From contig JASDSW010000031.1 of assembly GCA_041441555.1 (NCBI GenBank), forward strand, positions 1 through 64,000: a stretch of DNA of 64,000 nt, written 5' to 3'. The notes below the pieces were generated by a model. It was given only the letters and a program-made list of their open reading frames with translations, ran no database searches and had not been told where the DNA came from. Positions 46,792 through 55,083 of the stretch are shown piece after piece. How positions within the stretch are numbered: position 1 is the stretch's first letter; every line of letters begins with the position of its first letter. Origin of the DNA: Pseudaeromonas sp041441555 (GTDB lineage: Bacteria; Pseudomonadota; Gammaproteobacteria; Enterobacterales; Aeromonadaceae). The position numbers and the translations under genes were made by a program.

Positions 46792-48066
46792 TCAGGAGTG
46801 CATCAGTGTCAAGGCCTGACCGACCGCTTGGGTCAACTGGCGCAACTCATCGGGCTGAATGATGAAGGGAGGCATCAGATAGATCAGCCGACCGAAGGGG
46901 CGGATCCAGACCCCCAGCTCGACAAACAGCGCCTGCAGCCGGGCCATGTCAACCGGATGATGGGTCTCGATGACCCCGATGGCGCCCAGCACCCGCACCG
47001 CCTTGACGGCGGGATGGTCACGGTAGGGCATCAGCTCGGCCTTGAGCTGTGCCTCGATGACAGCAACCCGCTGCTGCCATGGCGAGGCCAGCAACAGGGC
47101 GATGGAGGCATTGGCGACCGCGCAGGCCAGAGGGTTGGCCATGAAGGTGGGGCCATGCATCAGGACGCCGGCCTGACCCGAGCAGATGCCTCGCATGATC
47201 TTCTCACTGGTGAGTGTTGCCGAGAGCGTCAGATAGCCACCGGTCAGCGCCTTGCCCAGACAGAGAATATCCGGGCTGATGCCGGCCCACTCGCAAGCAA
47301 ACAGCTTGCCGGTGCGGCCGAAGCCGGTGGCAATCTCGTCGGCGATCAGCAGCACCTGAAATTCATCGCATAGGGCGCGCACCTGACGCAGATACTCGGA
47401 GTGATAGAAGCGCATGCCGCCGGCCCCTTGAACGATCGGCTCCAGGATCAGGGCTGCGATCTGGTGGCCGTTTTGCTGCAGCAGCTGCCGCAAGGGCTCC
47501 AGCTCGGCGGGCTGCCAGGGGCCATCGAACGGGCTCTGGGGAGCCGGGATAAACCAGTGCTCGGGCAGGAAGCCCTTATACAGGCTGTGCATGCTGCCAT
47601 CGGGATCGGTGACACTCATGGCGCCGAAGGTATCGCCGTGATAGCCGCTGCGCAGCGCCACGAAGCGTGAACGACTCTGCCCCTGGCTCTGCCAGTACTG
47701 CTGCGCCATCTTCAAGGCCACCTCGACAGCGACCGAGCCGGAGTCAGCCAGAAAGACCCGATCCAAACCGGGTGGGGTGAGTTCCACCAGGGTGCGGCAC
47801 AATTGGGTGGCGGGTTCGTGGCGGATGCCGCCAAACATCACATGGGCCATCTTGTGCAGCTGGCTTTCGGCGGCCGCGTTGAGCTCCGGCACGTTGTAGC
47901 CATGCAGACAGGCCCACCAGGAGGACATGCCATCGACCAGCCGCTGGCCGGATGCCAGCTGCAGGTGCACCCCTTCGGCCGCGACGACTTCATAGGTGGG
48001 GAGTGGCTTGAGCAGTGAGGTGTAGGGGTGCCAGACGTGGGTGAGGTCGAACTCTTGGTTGTTCAT
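46792..48066 (-). CDS. bioA: Adenosylmethionine-8-amino-7-oxononanoate aminotransferase
   Basis: 424-residue PLP enzyme that makes 7,8-diaminopelargonate in biotin synthesis, using S-adenosylmethionine as amino donor. Motifs: HVWHPYTS, DGMSSWWACLHGYN, FLADSGSVAVEVALKMA, LLIADEIATGFGRTGK and the PLP lysine in DILCLGKALTGG. The ATG at 48066 has no good ribosome-binding site (TTAGAACAACT upstream). It diverges from bioB across a BirA-type operator. Confidence 0.97.
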   Translation of the reverse strand: MNNQEFDLTHVWHPYTSLLKPLPTYEVVAAEGVHLQLASGQRLVDGMSSWWACLHGYNVPELNAAAESQLHKMAHVMFGGIRHEPATQLCRTLVELTPPGLDRVFLADSGSVAVEVALKMAQQYWQSQGQSRSRFVALRSGYHGDTFGAMSVTDPDGSMHSLYKGFLPEHWFIPAPQSPFDGPWQPAELEPLRQLLQQNGHQIAALILEPIVQGAGGMRFYHSEYLRQVRALCDEFQVLLIADEIATGFGRTGKLFACEWAGISPDILCLGKALTGGYLTLSATLTSEKIMRGICSGQAGVLMHGPTFMANPLACAVANASIALLLASPWQQRVAVIEAQLKAELMPYRDHPAVKAVRVLGAIGVIETHHPVDMARLQALFVELGVWIRPFGRLIYLMPPFIIQPDELRQLTQAVGQALTLMHS

Positions 48067-48077
48067 TAGTTGTTCTA

Positions 48078-48132
48078 ATGTAAATCAACTCTTGATGCAT
48101 TTGATTGACAGGCTACACCTCCTCTTTAGACT
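48078..48132. promoter_or_regulatory. BirA-type bio operator overlapping the bioB promoter
   Basis: Imperfect inverted repeat ATGTAAATC (48078-48086) and GATTGACAG (48103-48111), whose complement is CTGTCAATC, with a 16-base spacer. This resembles the E. coli bio operator bound by biotinyl-AMP-loaded BirA. The right half overlaps TTGACA (48105-48110), which with TAGACT (48127-48132, 16-base spacer) forms a good bioB promoter. The bioA promoter is less clear; TACATT on minus overlaps the left half. Confidence 0.75.
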
Positions 48133-48167
48133 AGCCAAGTTGATGGCCCTATTTTTGAGACTCTTTC

Positions 48168-49250
48168 ATGGAAGCCCATATCCGTCATAACTGGAGCGTG
48201 GAGCAGGTTAGCGCTCTGTTTGCCTTACCGTTTAACGACTTATTGTTCCAAGCCCAGTCGGTGCACCGTCAGCATTTCGATGCCAACGAGGTGCAGGTCA
48301 GCACCCTGTTATCGATCAAAACCGGCGCCTGTCCCGAAGATTGCAAATACTGCCCGCAAAGTGCTCGCTATCAGACCGGGCTCGAAACCGAAGCCTTGCT
48401 GGAGGTGGAGAAGGTGCTGGAGCGCGCCCGTGAGGCGAAGGCGACCGGCTCTTCCCGCTTCTGTATGGGCGCTGCCTGGCGCAACCCCCGGGAGCGGGAC
48501 ATGCCTCATCTGCTGCGCATGGTGCAGGAGGTCAAGGCCATGGGAATGGAAACCTGCATGACGTTGGGGATGCTGACGGCCGAGCAGGCCAGCCGACTCG
48601 CCGAGGCCGGGCTGGACTACTACAACCACAACCTGGACACCTCGCCGGAGTTTTATGGCGACATCATCACCACCCGGACCTATCAGGATCGATTGGATAC
48701 ACTGGCCCATGTCCGCCAAGCCGGGATGAAGATCTGCTCCGGTGGCATCATCGGCATGGGAGAGCGTGCCAGCGACCGGGCGGGCTTGCTGGTACAGCTG
48801 GCCAACCTGTCACCGCAACCGGAAAGCGTCCCTATCAACATGCTGGTCAAGGTGAAGGGGACACCGCTCGAGGATCAGGCAGAGGTCGATCCATTTGATT
48901 TCATTCGCATCATCGCCGTCGCCCGGATCATGATGCCGCGCTCCCATGTGCGTTTGTCCGCCGGACGGGAGCAGATGAACGATCAGATGCAGGCACTCTG
49001 CTTCATGGCCGGGGCCAACTCGATCTTCTACGGTTGCAAGCTGCTGACGACGCCAAACGCCGATGAAAACCGGGATATGCAGCTGTTCCGCCGTCTGGGG
49101 ATCCGCCCCGAGCAACGGATGCAAAAGCCGGATGTGATGCACGAGCAGGCGATCCGTGAGGCGGTCATGGAGCAGCAAGAAGAGGATGAACTCTTCTATG
49201 ATGCCAGCAAGCCCCGAGCAACAGCCCAGGCGACCTCAAGCCATGGCTAA
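48168..49250 (+). CDS. bioB: Biotin synthase
   Basis: 360-residue radical SAM enzyme that inserts sulfur into dethiobiotin. The radical SAM cluster motif CPEDCKYCPQSARY is present. Further family features: MGAAWRNPRERDM, YNHNLDTSPEFY and SGGIIGMGE, and the conserved VRLSAGREQM. It is the first gene of bioBFCD; its end overlaps the bioF start by 8 bases. Confidence 0.97.
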   Translation: MEAHIRHNWSVEQVSALFALPFNDLLFQAQSVHRQHFDANEVQVSTLLSIKTGACPEDCKYCPQSARYQTGLETEALLEVEKVLERAREAKATGSSRFCMGAAWRNPRERDMPHLLRMVQEVKAMGMETCMTLGMLTAEQASRLAEAGLDYYNHNLDTSPEFYGDIITTRTYQDRLDTLAHVRQAGMKICSGGIIGMGERASDRAGLLVQLANLSPQPESVPINMLVKVKGTPLEDQAEVDPFDFIRIIAVARIMMPRSHVRLSAGREQMNDQMQALCFMAGANSIFYGCKLLTTPNADENRDMQLFRRLGIRPEQRMQKPDVMHEQAIREAVMEQQEEDELFYDASKPRATAQATSSHG

Positions 49251-50424
49251 GGGCGCTCCCTTTGTCCTGACCGACGAACTGCAGACTCGACAGCAGCAGG
49301 GATTGTTGCGGGAGCGCCGAGCCATGCAGTCGGGGCAAGGGCCTCGAGTGCAGATGGAGGGGCACTCCTACCTGAACTTCTCCTCCAACGATTATCTGGG
49401 GGCGGCGGCTCGCCCCGAGATCGTCGAGGCCTGGCGGCAAGGGCTGGCACTCTGGGGCGCAGGCTCTGGGGCCTCGCCACTGGTGACCGGCTATACCCGG
49501 GCGCACCAGGCGCTGGAGGAGGCGCTGGCCGAGTGGCTGGATGTCGAAGCGGTATTACTGTTTTCGACGGGGTTTGCCGCCAATCAGGCGGTGCTCAAGG
49601 CGCTGCTCAAACCCAACCACCGGCAGTGGCACGATCGGCTGAATCACGCCTCGCTGCAGGAGGCCGGCTCCATGCTGCCGGCCAAGATGCACCGCTTCCG
49701 ACACAACGATCTGGCACATCTGGCCAGCCAGTTGCAGCCGGATGCTGGCCTCATCATCAGCGAGGGCGTCTTCAGCATGGATGGCGATCAGGCGCCCTGT
49801 GCCGAGTTGTTGGCTCTGGCCGAGCGAAGCGGCAACTGGCTGATGCTCGATGATGCCCACGGCTTTGGGGTGCACGGCCAGGGCGGGCGCGGTACCCTGG
49901 CGGCGCAGGGGGTGGCACCTGCCCGAGTGCCGATCCTGGTGGGCACCTTCGGCAAGGCATTTGGTACGGCGGGGGCTTTCGTCGCCGGCTCCCGGGAGCT
50001 GGTGAGTTACCTGACCAATTTTGCCCGCGACTATGTCTACAGCACCCATATGCCGGCGGCTCAGGCGGTGGCGACCCTGGCCGCGCTGCGCTGGGTGCAG
50101 CAGGCCGAGGCAGAACGTGCCCACCTCCAGCAGTTGATCGCGCAATTTCGGCAAGGGGCCTCCGAGTTGGGGTTGCAATTGCTGCCATCGCAGACGGCGA
50201 TCCAGCCATTGCTCATCGGTGGCAGCGAGCAGGCGTTGGCGGTGGCTCGGCGGTTACAGGCGCAAGGGTGTTGGGTCTCGGCCATCCGACCGCCCACGGT
50301 TCCTCCGGGGATGGCGCGTCTGCGCCTGACGCTGACGGCGGCTCATACGGCGGGTGATGTGGAGCAACTGTTGCAGGCTCTGGCTCAGTGTCAGGAGCTA
50401 TGCCAGGAGCAAGGCCATGAGTGA
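49243..50424 (+). CDS. bioF: 8-amino-7-oxononanoate synthase
   Basis: PLP enzyme joining pimeloyl thioester and L-alanine in biotin synthesis. Motifs: YLNFSSNDYLGAA, GSGASPLVTGY, DDAHGFGVHGQGGRG and the PLP lysine in VGTFGKAFGTAG. With the ATG at 49243 it has 393 residues (E. coli BioF 384). Earlier in-frame ATG codons inside bioB (49156, 49198) would only add unconserved residues. It overlaps bioC by 8 bases. Confidence 0.96.
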   Translation: MAKGAPFVLTDELQTRQQQGLLRERRAMQSGQGPRVQMEGHSYLNFSSNDYLGAAARPEIVEAWRQGLALWGAGSGASPLVTGYTRAHQALEEALAEWLDVEAVLLFSTGFAANQAVLKALLKPNHRQWHDRLNHASLQEAGSMLPAKMHRFRHNDLAHLASQLQPDAGLIISEGVFSMDGDQAPCAELLALAERSGNWLMLDDAHGFGVHGQGGRGTLAAQGVAPARVPILVGTFGKAFGTAGAFVAGSRELVSYLTNFARDYVYSTHMPAAQAVATLAALRWVQQAEAERAHLQQLIAQFRQGASELGLQLLPSQTAIQPLLIGGSEQALAVARRLQAQGCWVSAIRPPTVPPGMARLRLTLTAAHTAGDVEQLLQALAQCQELCQEQGHE

Positions 50425-51199
50425 CTGGACTCTAGCCGTCGATAAGGCGGATCTGGCGGCCCGTTTTGGCAAGGCTGCCGAGCAGTACGACCGTCATGCG
50501 CGCATCCAGCAGCTCATCGGTGACCACTTGTTGGATTTGCTGCCGCGACAACATTATGAGATCGCTCTCGATTTGGGATGTGGTACCGGTTTTTTTTTGG
50601 AAAAACTGCAAACCTTAAGTCACCAACTGGTGGGGTTGGATCTATCGCCTGGTATGTTGGCTGCCGCCGCTGCCAAGGGTGGCTCGGCTCATCTGGTGGG
50701 GGGGGATGCGGAGCAACTGCCTCTGCTGTCGGCCAGCTGCGATCTCTGTTTTTCGACTCTGGCGCTGCAGTGGTGTGCCTCGTTACCGCAGGCGTTGGCC
50801 GAGATCTGGCGCGTGGTGCGGCCCGGTGGTCATCTGGCGTTGGCCACGCTCAGCGATGGCAGCCTGATGGAGTTGCGGCAAGCCTGGCGGCAGGTTGATG
50901 CGCTGGATCATGTCAATCCATTTATCCCGGAGCAGACGCTCATCGAACTTTGTCAGGCTCAGGGTTTTGAGATTTTGCGATGGCAGCGTCAGCAGCATGT
51001 GTTGCATTATCCTACACTGCACGAGTTACTGACGAGTCTCAAGGGGATTGGGGCGAACCAGGTGACGGGTCACCGCTCGAATGGCTTGGGAGGGCGAAAC
51101 CGATGGATGGCGTTACAACAAGCCTATGAATATAAAAGAGATGATACTGGTCTGCTGCCGATCAGCTATGAAGTTTGCTACGGAGTTTTGACGCGATGA
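50417..51199 (+). CDS. bioC: Malonyl-ACP O-methyltransferase BioC
   Basis: 260-residue SAM-dependent methyltransferase that starts pimeloyl synthesis by methylating malonyl-ACP. SAM-binding motif I ALDLGCGTGFF, LVGLDLSPGM and DLCFSTLALQWC; N-terminal DKADLAARFGKAAEQYDRHA is typical of BioC. The ATG at 50417 overlaps the bioF end. It overlaps bioD by ATGA. The partner esterase BioH is not encoded in this window. Confidence 0.94.
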   Translation: MSDWTLAVDKADLAARFGKAAEQYDRHARIQQLIGDHLLDLLPRQHYEIALDLGCGTGFFLEKLQTLSHQLVGLDLSPGMLAAAAAKGGSAHLVGGDAEQLPLLSASCDLCFSTLALQWCASLPQALAEIWRVVRPGGHLALATLSDGSLMELRQAWRQVDALDHVNPFIPEQTLIELCQAQGFEILRWQRQQHVLHYPTLHELLTSLKGIGANQVTGHRSNGLGGRNRWMALQQAYEYKRDDTGLLPISYEVCYGVLTR

Positions 51200-51876
51200 C
51201 AAAAACCTTTTTCATCACTGGCACGGATACCGAGGTGGGCAAAACCGTCTCGACGGTGGCTTTGCTGCGGGCGGCGAACAAGTTGGGACTGTTAACGGCC
51301 GCTTATAAACCCGTGGCGTCAGGTTGTGATCTGATGGAAGAGGGGCTGTGCAACCAGGATGTGGTGATGTTGCAAAAAAACACCTCATTGCGTCTGGCTT
51401 ATGAGCAGTTAGTTGGTTACTGCTTTGAACCGCATATTGCCCCGCACATCGCCTCGGATGAGTGTGGTGTACCGATCGAATTAGATGTCTTGAGTCAGGG
51501 ATTAACCCGACTGAAGGAGACGGATGCCGACATGATCTTCGTGGAGGGTGCCGGAGGTTGGCGTCTGCCCATCGGTCATGGCCACTTTCTTTCGGACTGG
51601 GTGCGCCATGAAGATCTGCCGGTGATCCTGGTGGTGGGCGCCAAACTGGGTTGTTTGAACCATGCCATGCTGACCAGTGAGGCAATTGAGCGCGATCACT
51701 TAAACCTAGCCGGTTGGTGTGTGAACCGAATTCATCCTGGCATGAGCTACTACAAAGCCAATTTGGATACGCTCAAGAGCCTGCTGCCGGCCCCATTCCT
51801 AGGGGAAATCCCCTACTTGGCTCGACCATTCGAGTCTGATCTGGGCCAGTATCTGGATCTCTCCGCCCTATTGTGA
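51196..51876 (+). CDS. bioD: Dethiobiotin synthetase
   Basis: 226-residue ATP-dependent carboxylase making dethiobiotin. P-loop FITGTDTEVGKT, YKPVASGCD, LSFEGAG-like FVEGAGGWRLP and NRI in the late adenine-binding region. The ATG at 51196 overlaps the bioC stop. It is the last gene of bioBFCD, the same order as in E. coli. No strong terminator follows. Confidence 0.95.
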   Translation: MTKTFFITGTDTEVGKTVSTVALLRAANKLGLLTAAYKPVASGCDLMEEGLCNQDVVMLQKNTSLRLAYEQLVGYCFEPHIAPHIASDECGVPIELDVLSQGLTRLKETDADMIFVEGAGGWRLPIGHGHFLSDWVRHEDLPVILVVGAKLGCLNHAMLTSEAIERDHLNLAGWCVNRIHPGMSYYKANLDTLKSLLPAPFLGEIPYLARPFESDLGQYLDLSALL

Positions 51877-51934
51877 TCTCGCCCCTGATGCGCCATACCA
51901 GACTGATATGGCGCTGATCTACTTCTCTCATTTG

Positions 51935-51964
51935 CTTGAAATTCAGCATGTTGCCCCTAATATA
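51935..51964 (+). promoter_or_regulatory. Candidate sigma-32 heat-shock promoter of htpX
   Basis: CTTGAAA (51935-51941) and CCCCTAATATA (51954-51964) with a 12-base spacer resemble the RpoH consensus (CTTGAAA, 13-15 bases, CCCCATNT). It lies about 170 bases upstream of htpX, a heat-shock gene in E. coli. Confidence 0.6.
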
Positions 51965-52135
51965 CAGGCGTGCGGCTCACGGAACGGACTGGGTCGTTGC
52001 ACGGGCTGAGGGAGAGCTTTCAGTTTATACCGAACAATTAGACTGGTTTAGACTGATGCCTTTCCTGCTTTATCTGTGTTATTTATGACGCCATTGCAGA
52101 GAAGTCTCTGTGTGAAGATGCCAAAAGGAGTCTCC

Positions 52136-53020
52136 ATGAAACGCGTATTCTTGTTCCTGGCCACCAACCTGGCCGTCATGTTGGTGCTATCGATCGTCCT
52201 GAGCGTGCTGTCGAGCTGGCTGGGGATTGACCGTCAGGGGATGGGTGGTTTGTTGTTGATGGCGGCCGTATTCGGATTCGGCGGCTCGTTTGTCTCCTTG
52301 CTGATTTCGAAATGGGTTGCCAAGCGTAGTTATGGCGTCCAGATCATCGAGCAGCCTCGCAGCGAGATGGAGCACTGGTTGCTCTCGACCGTCACTCGTC
52401 AGGCGCAACAGGCCGGGATCGGCATGCCGGAGGTCGGGATCTACGACTCACCAGAGATGAATGCCTTTGCCACGGGCGCCAGCCGTAACAATGCCCTGGT
52501 GGCGGTGAGCTCTGGTCTGTTGTACAGCATGAGTCGGGATGAGGCCGAAGCCGTATTGGCTCACGAGGTCAGCCACATCGCCAATGGGGATATGGTCACT
52601 CTGACCCTGATCCAGGGGGTGGTGAACACCTTTGTCATCTTCTTTGCTCGCCTGGTCGCAGGCCTCATCAGCAATTTCCTGCGCTCGGATGATGAAGAAG
52701 AGGGAGCCGGGATGGGTGGTCTGGCCTATATGGCGACGGTGTTCGTGCTGGAGATGATCTTCGGCATCCTGGCCTCCATCATCGTCATGTGGTTCTCTCG
52801 CCAGCGGGAATTCCGCGCCGATGCTGGCTCTGCCAAGTTGGCTGGGCGTGACAAGATGATTGCCGCCCTTGAGCACCTGCGTCAGGGTCATGAGCCTCAG
52901 TTGGAGGGAACCATGATGGCCTTTGGCATCAACGGCAAACGCTCCGTGAGTGAACTCTTCATGAGCCACCCGCCACTTGAAAAACGGATCGAGGCGTTGC
53001 GCCAAAATCTAGTCATGTAA
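52136..53020 (+). CDS. htpX: Heat-shock membrane protease HtpX
   Basis: 294-residue inner-membrane zinc metalloprotease that cleaves damaged membrane proteins together with FtsH. Two N-terminal helices, cytosolic-face HEVSH motif (LAHEVSHIANGDM), two further hydrophobic segments (VVNTFVIFFARLVAGLIS, VFVLEMIFGILASIIVMWF) and the third zinc ligand in REFRADAGSAKLAG. AAAAGGAG before the ATG fixes the start. The promoter looks RpoH-type. A terminator follows. Confidence 0.97.
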   Translation: MKRVFLFLATNLAVMLVLSIVLSVLSSWLGIDRQGMGGLLLMAAVFGFGGSFVSLLISKWVAKRSYGVQIIEQPRSEMEHWLLSTVTRQAQQAGIGMPEVGIYDSPEMNAFATGASRNNALVAVSSGLLYSMSRDEAEAVLAHEVSHIANGDMVTLTLIQGVVNTFVIFFARLVAGLISNFLRSDDEEEGAGMGGLAYMATVFVLEMIFGILASIIVMWFSRQREFRADAGSAKLAGRDKMIAALEHLRQGHEPQLEGTMMAFGINGKRSVSELFMSHPPLEKRIEALRQNLVM

Positions 53021-53041
53021 TCAATTGGTGCGAATGTTCGA

Positions 53042-53074
53042 CAAAGGGCTGCGATAAGCGGCCCTTTGCTTTTA
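53042..53074 (+). terminator. Terminator of htpX
   Basis: 11 bp stem (53042-53052 with 53058-53068, one G-T pair) and a 5-base loop, then CTTTTACG. Confidence 0.85.
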
Positions 53075-53131
53075 CGCAGAGTAGGGCGTCCGGATCTATG
53101 CTTAGTGGGACTCAACTGCAGGGGAACCCTC

Positions 53132-53566
53132 ATGGAATCCATTCGCATCCGAGAGTACATGAATCCAAGACCGGCGATATTTCGGCCCGATCAGACCGTT
53201 TATGAAGCCATTCATGCATTGCTGACGGCCGGCGTGACCGGAGGTCCTGTGGTGGATGCACAACATCGGCTGGTGGGGTTTCTCTCCGAACATGATTGCC
53301 TGCTGGCTGGTATCGAGGCGACTTATACCTGTCAGCAGCTGGCCAGCGTCGAGCAGTTGATGAGTAAAGAGGTGCTGTCGGTGGCGCCGGACGACAGCAT
53401 CATTGAGTTGGCTCAGCGGATGGCGGGTCCGAAACCGAAGATCTATCCGGTGCTGGATGAAGATGGAAAATTGTTGGGAACCATCAGCCGGCAGGATGTG
53501 TTGCGCGCGATTGAAAAGACGATGCGCAGCTGTTTTGGCCACAAGCAGGCTCCCCATGCGCGCTGA
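53132..53566 (+). CDS. Stand-alone CBS-pair protein
   Basis: 144-residue protein made almost entirely of two CBS motifs (about 8-60 and 75-130), which usually bind adenine nucleotides and regulate a partner. Seen: MNPRPAIFRPDQTVYEAIHALL with GGPVVDAQHRLVGFLSEHDCL, and MSKEVLSVAPDDSIIELAQRM with KIYPVLDEDGKLLGTISRQDVLRAI split across the domain. GGGGAA precedes the ATG. It is between htpX and ribB, each with its own terminator, so the partner cannot be inferred. Confidence 0.85.
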   Translation: MESIRIREYMNPRPAIFRPDQTVYEAIHALLTAGVTGGPVVDAQHRLVGFLSEHDCLLAGIEATYTCQQLASVEQLMSKEVLSVAPDDSIIELAQRMAGPKPKIYPVLDEDGKLLGTISRQDVLRAIEKTMRSCFGHKQAPHAR

Positions 53567-53589
53567 GGATGCGGCTCCGCCAATCATGA

Positions 53590-53620
53590 AAAAGGGGCGC
53601 CGTAGTGCCCCTTGGTTTTG
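53590..53620. terminator. Bidirectional terminator between CBS gene and ribB
   Basis: 7 bp stem AAGGGGC / GCCCCTT with an 8-base loop; GGTTTTGTT follows on plus and TTTTTCATG on minus. Confidence 0.75.
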
Positions 53621-53643
53621 TTCCGAACCTGTTGACTCCGGAC

Positions 53644-54297
53644 TTAGCTGGCTGCCTGATCGCAACGCAGCCGATAAGCCACCAGATCCTCAATGCTGAG
53701 GACTGGCATCCGGTGCTGCTGGGCAAAGGCCACCACCTCGGGCAGGCGCGACATGCTGCCATCCTCATTGGTCAATTCGCACAAGACCCCATAAGGTTTG
53801 AGCCCGGCCAAGCGCATCAGGTCAACCGTGGCCTCGGTGTGACCTCGTCGGGTCAGAACACCGCCATCTCGAGCTCGCAACGGGAAGACATGACCGGGCC
53901 GATGCAGATCCTGGGGCTGCGCCTGATCGGCAATGGCGGCGCGAATGGTTGTCAGTCGATCCTGCGCGGAGACTCCTGTGGTGACGCCTTGCGCCGCCTC
54001 GATGGTGACGGTGAAGGCCGTCTGAAATTGACTGGAGTTGGTTTCCACCATCATCGGCAGCGCCAGCTGACGGGTACGCTCCGTGGTTAGACACAGGCAG
54101 ACGATGCCGGAACAGGCGCGGATCATCAGCGCCATCTGAGCGGTGGTCATCGATTCGGCGGCGAAGATGAGGTCGCCTTCGTTTTCGCGATCCTCGTCGT
54201 CGACCACTAGGACGCCGAGACCCGAGCGCAGAGCTGCCAGCGCGGCTTCAACACGTTGTTCGGGGGAGCCAAATTGCGAGAGTAGAGTCTGATCCAT
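53644..54297 (-). CDS. ribB: 3,4-dihydroxy-2-butanone 4-phosphate synthase
   Basis: 217-residue enzyme converting ribulose 5-phosphate to the four-carbon unit of riboflavin; the length equals that of E. coli RibB, without a fused RibA domain. Motifs: VVDDEDRENEGDLIFAAE, CLCLTTERTRQLALP, GVSAQDRLTTI, the RPGHVFPLRARDGGVLTRRGHTEA region, and CELTNEDGSM. AGGAA precedes the ATG. An FMN riboswitch lies upstream on the same strand, so expression should fall when FMN is plentiful. Confidence 0.97.
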   Translation of the reverse strand: MDQTLLSQFGSPEQRVEAALAALRSGLGVLVVDDEDRENEGDLIFAAESMTTAQMALMIRACSGIVCLCLTTERTRQLALPMMVETNSSQFQTAFTVTIEAAQGVTTGVSAQDRLTTIRAAIADQAQPQDLHRPGHVFPLRARDGGVLTRRGHTEATVDLMRLAGLKPYGVLCELTNEDGSMSRLPEVVAFAQQHRMPVLSIEDLVAYRLRCDQAAS

Positions 54298-54357
54298 GGT
54301 AAATATTCCTGATTAGTCAAATGATTACCTGAATCAGGGCATGGAAATGCAGCAGAC

Positions 54358-54377
54358 GGTCAGCCGATTTGGCTGCC
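54358..54377 (-). promoter_or_regulatory. Hairpin between FMN riboswitch and ribB (expression platform)
   Basis: GGCAGCC and GGCTGACC on the minus strand pair with one bulged base around a 5-base loop. There is no T run, so the platform may act on translation rather than transcription. Confidence 0.4.
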
Positions 54378-54394
54378 GTTGAAGATGGCTGTCA

Positions 54395-54551
54395 TATCCT
54401 CTTTTATCCGGACTATTACCGTCGGCCCCGGAATTGCACCGGATCTGCTGACCCTGGTTCTGCGAGAGAACCAGGCGCTCGCGGGCTGGTCAACCGTGCT
54501 GGCACAGCTGAGGTTACCGCCGGTGGGGAATTACGCCCCGCCCTGAGAATA
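54395..54551 (-). promoter_or_regulatory. FMN riboswitch (RFN element)
   Basis: On the minus strand the conserved RFN core is clear: GGGGCGTAATTCCCCACCGG, CGGTAACC, AGCCCGCGAGCG, CAGATCCGGTGCAATTCCGG, GGGCCGACGGTAATAGTCCGG and AAAGAGGATA. The P1 arms are TATTCTC (54551-54545) and GAGGATA (54401-54395). It lies about 100 bases upstream of the ribB start and should repress it when FMN binds. Confidence 0.96.
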
Positions 54552-54634
54552 AGCCCGGGTAGGCTAACGCCAGCGTGAAGAAATAGCCAGAGTTCGTTGG
54601 GCTCCGTCATGGGCACTAGCGGTGCCGTGACCGC

Positions 54635-54910
54635 TTAGCTGCGGTAGAGCACCTTGATGAGGTGATAGCCGAACTGGGTCTTGATGGGGCCCTGCACGGT
54701 CAGCAAGGCGCCTTTGAAGACCGCATCGTCAAATGCTTTGACCATCTGTCCTTGGCGGAATTCGCCCAGATCACCGCCCCGTTTGCCGGAGGGGCAGAGG
54801 GAGTGACGCCGGGCCAATTCGCCAAAGTGGGCGCCTTTGGCCAATTGCTTCTTGAGCGCGTCACATTCAGGACGGCTCTTGACCAGGATATGGAGAGCTG
54901 CGGCTTTCAT
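54635..54910 (-). CDS. ppiC: Parvulin-type peptidyl-prolyl isomerase
   Basis: 91-residue single-domain parvulin, the same size as E. coli PpiC. Typical run: ALHILVKSRPECDALKKQL, GAHFGELARRHSLCPSGKRG, GDLGEFRQGQMV and the end KTQFGYHLIKVL. The ATG at 54910 fits the family; the upstream open frame reads antisense into the tamA leader and is not coding. The conserved catalytic-site Cys and His residues are present. Probably cytoplasmic, since no signal peptide is seen. Confidence 0.94.
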   Translation of the reverse strand: MKAAALHILVKSRPECDALKKQLAKGAHFGELARRHSLCPSGKRGGDLGEFRQGQMVKAFDDAVFKGALLTVQGPIKTQFGYHLIKVLYRS

Positions 54911-55083
54911 CGGATGGCCTGCTAGATAAGGAAAACGCGGATTTTCAACGATTGGCATCGGCGTCGCAAGTCCATTCACGGCAGGCTGTTCGCCGCAGGG
55001 CTCTATGTTACTATCCTGCAGATTGCTTGGCTGGACGTCGATTGGCTCTGACTGTGTTCCCTGACTATGAGCAAAAAAATAAC

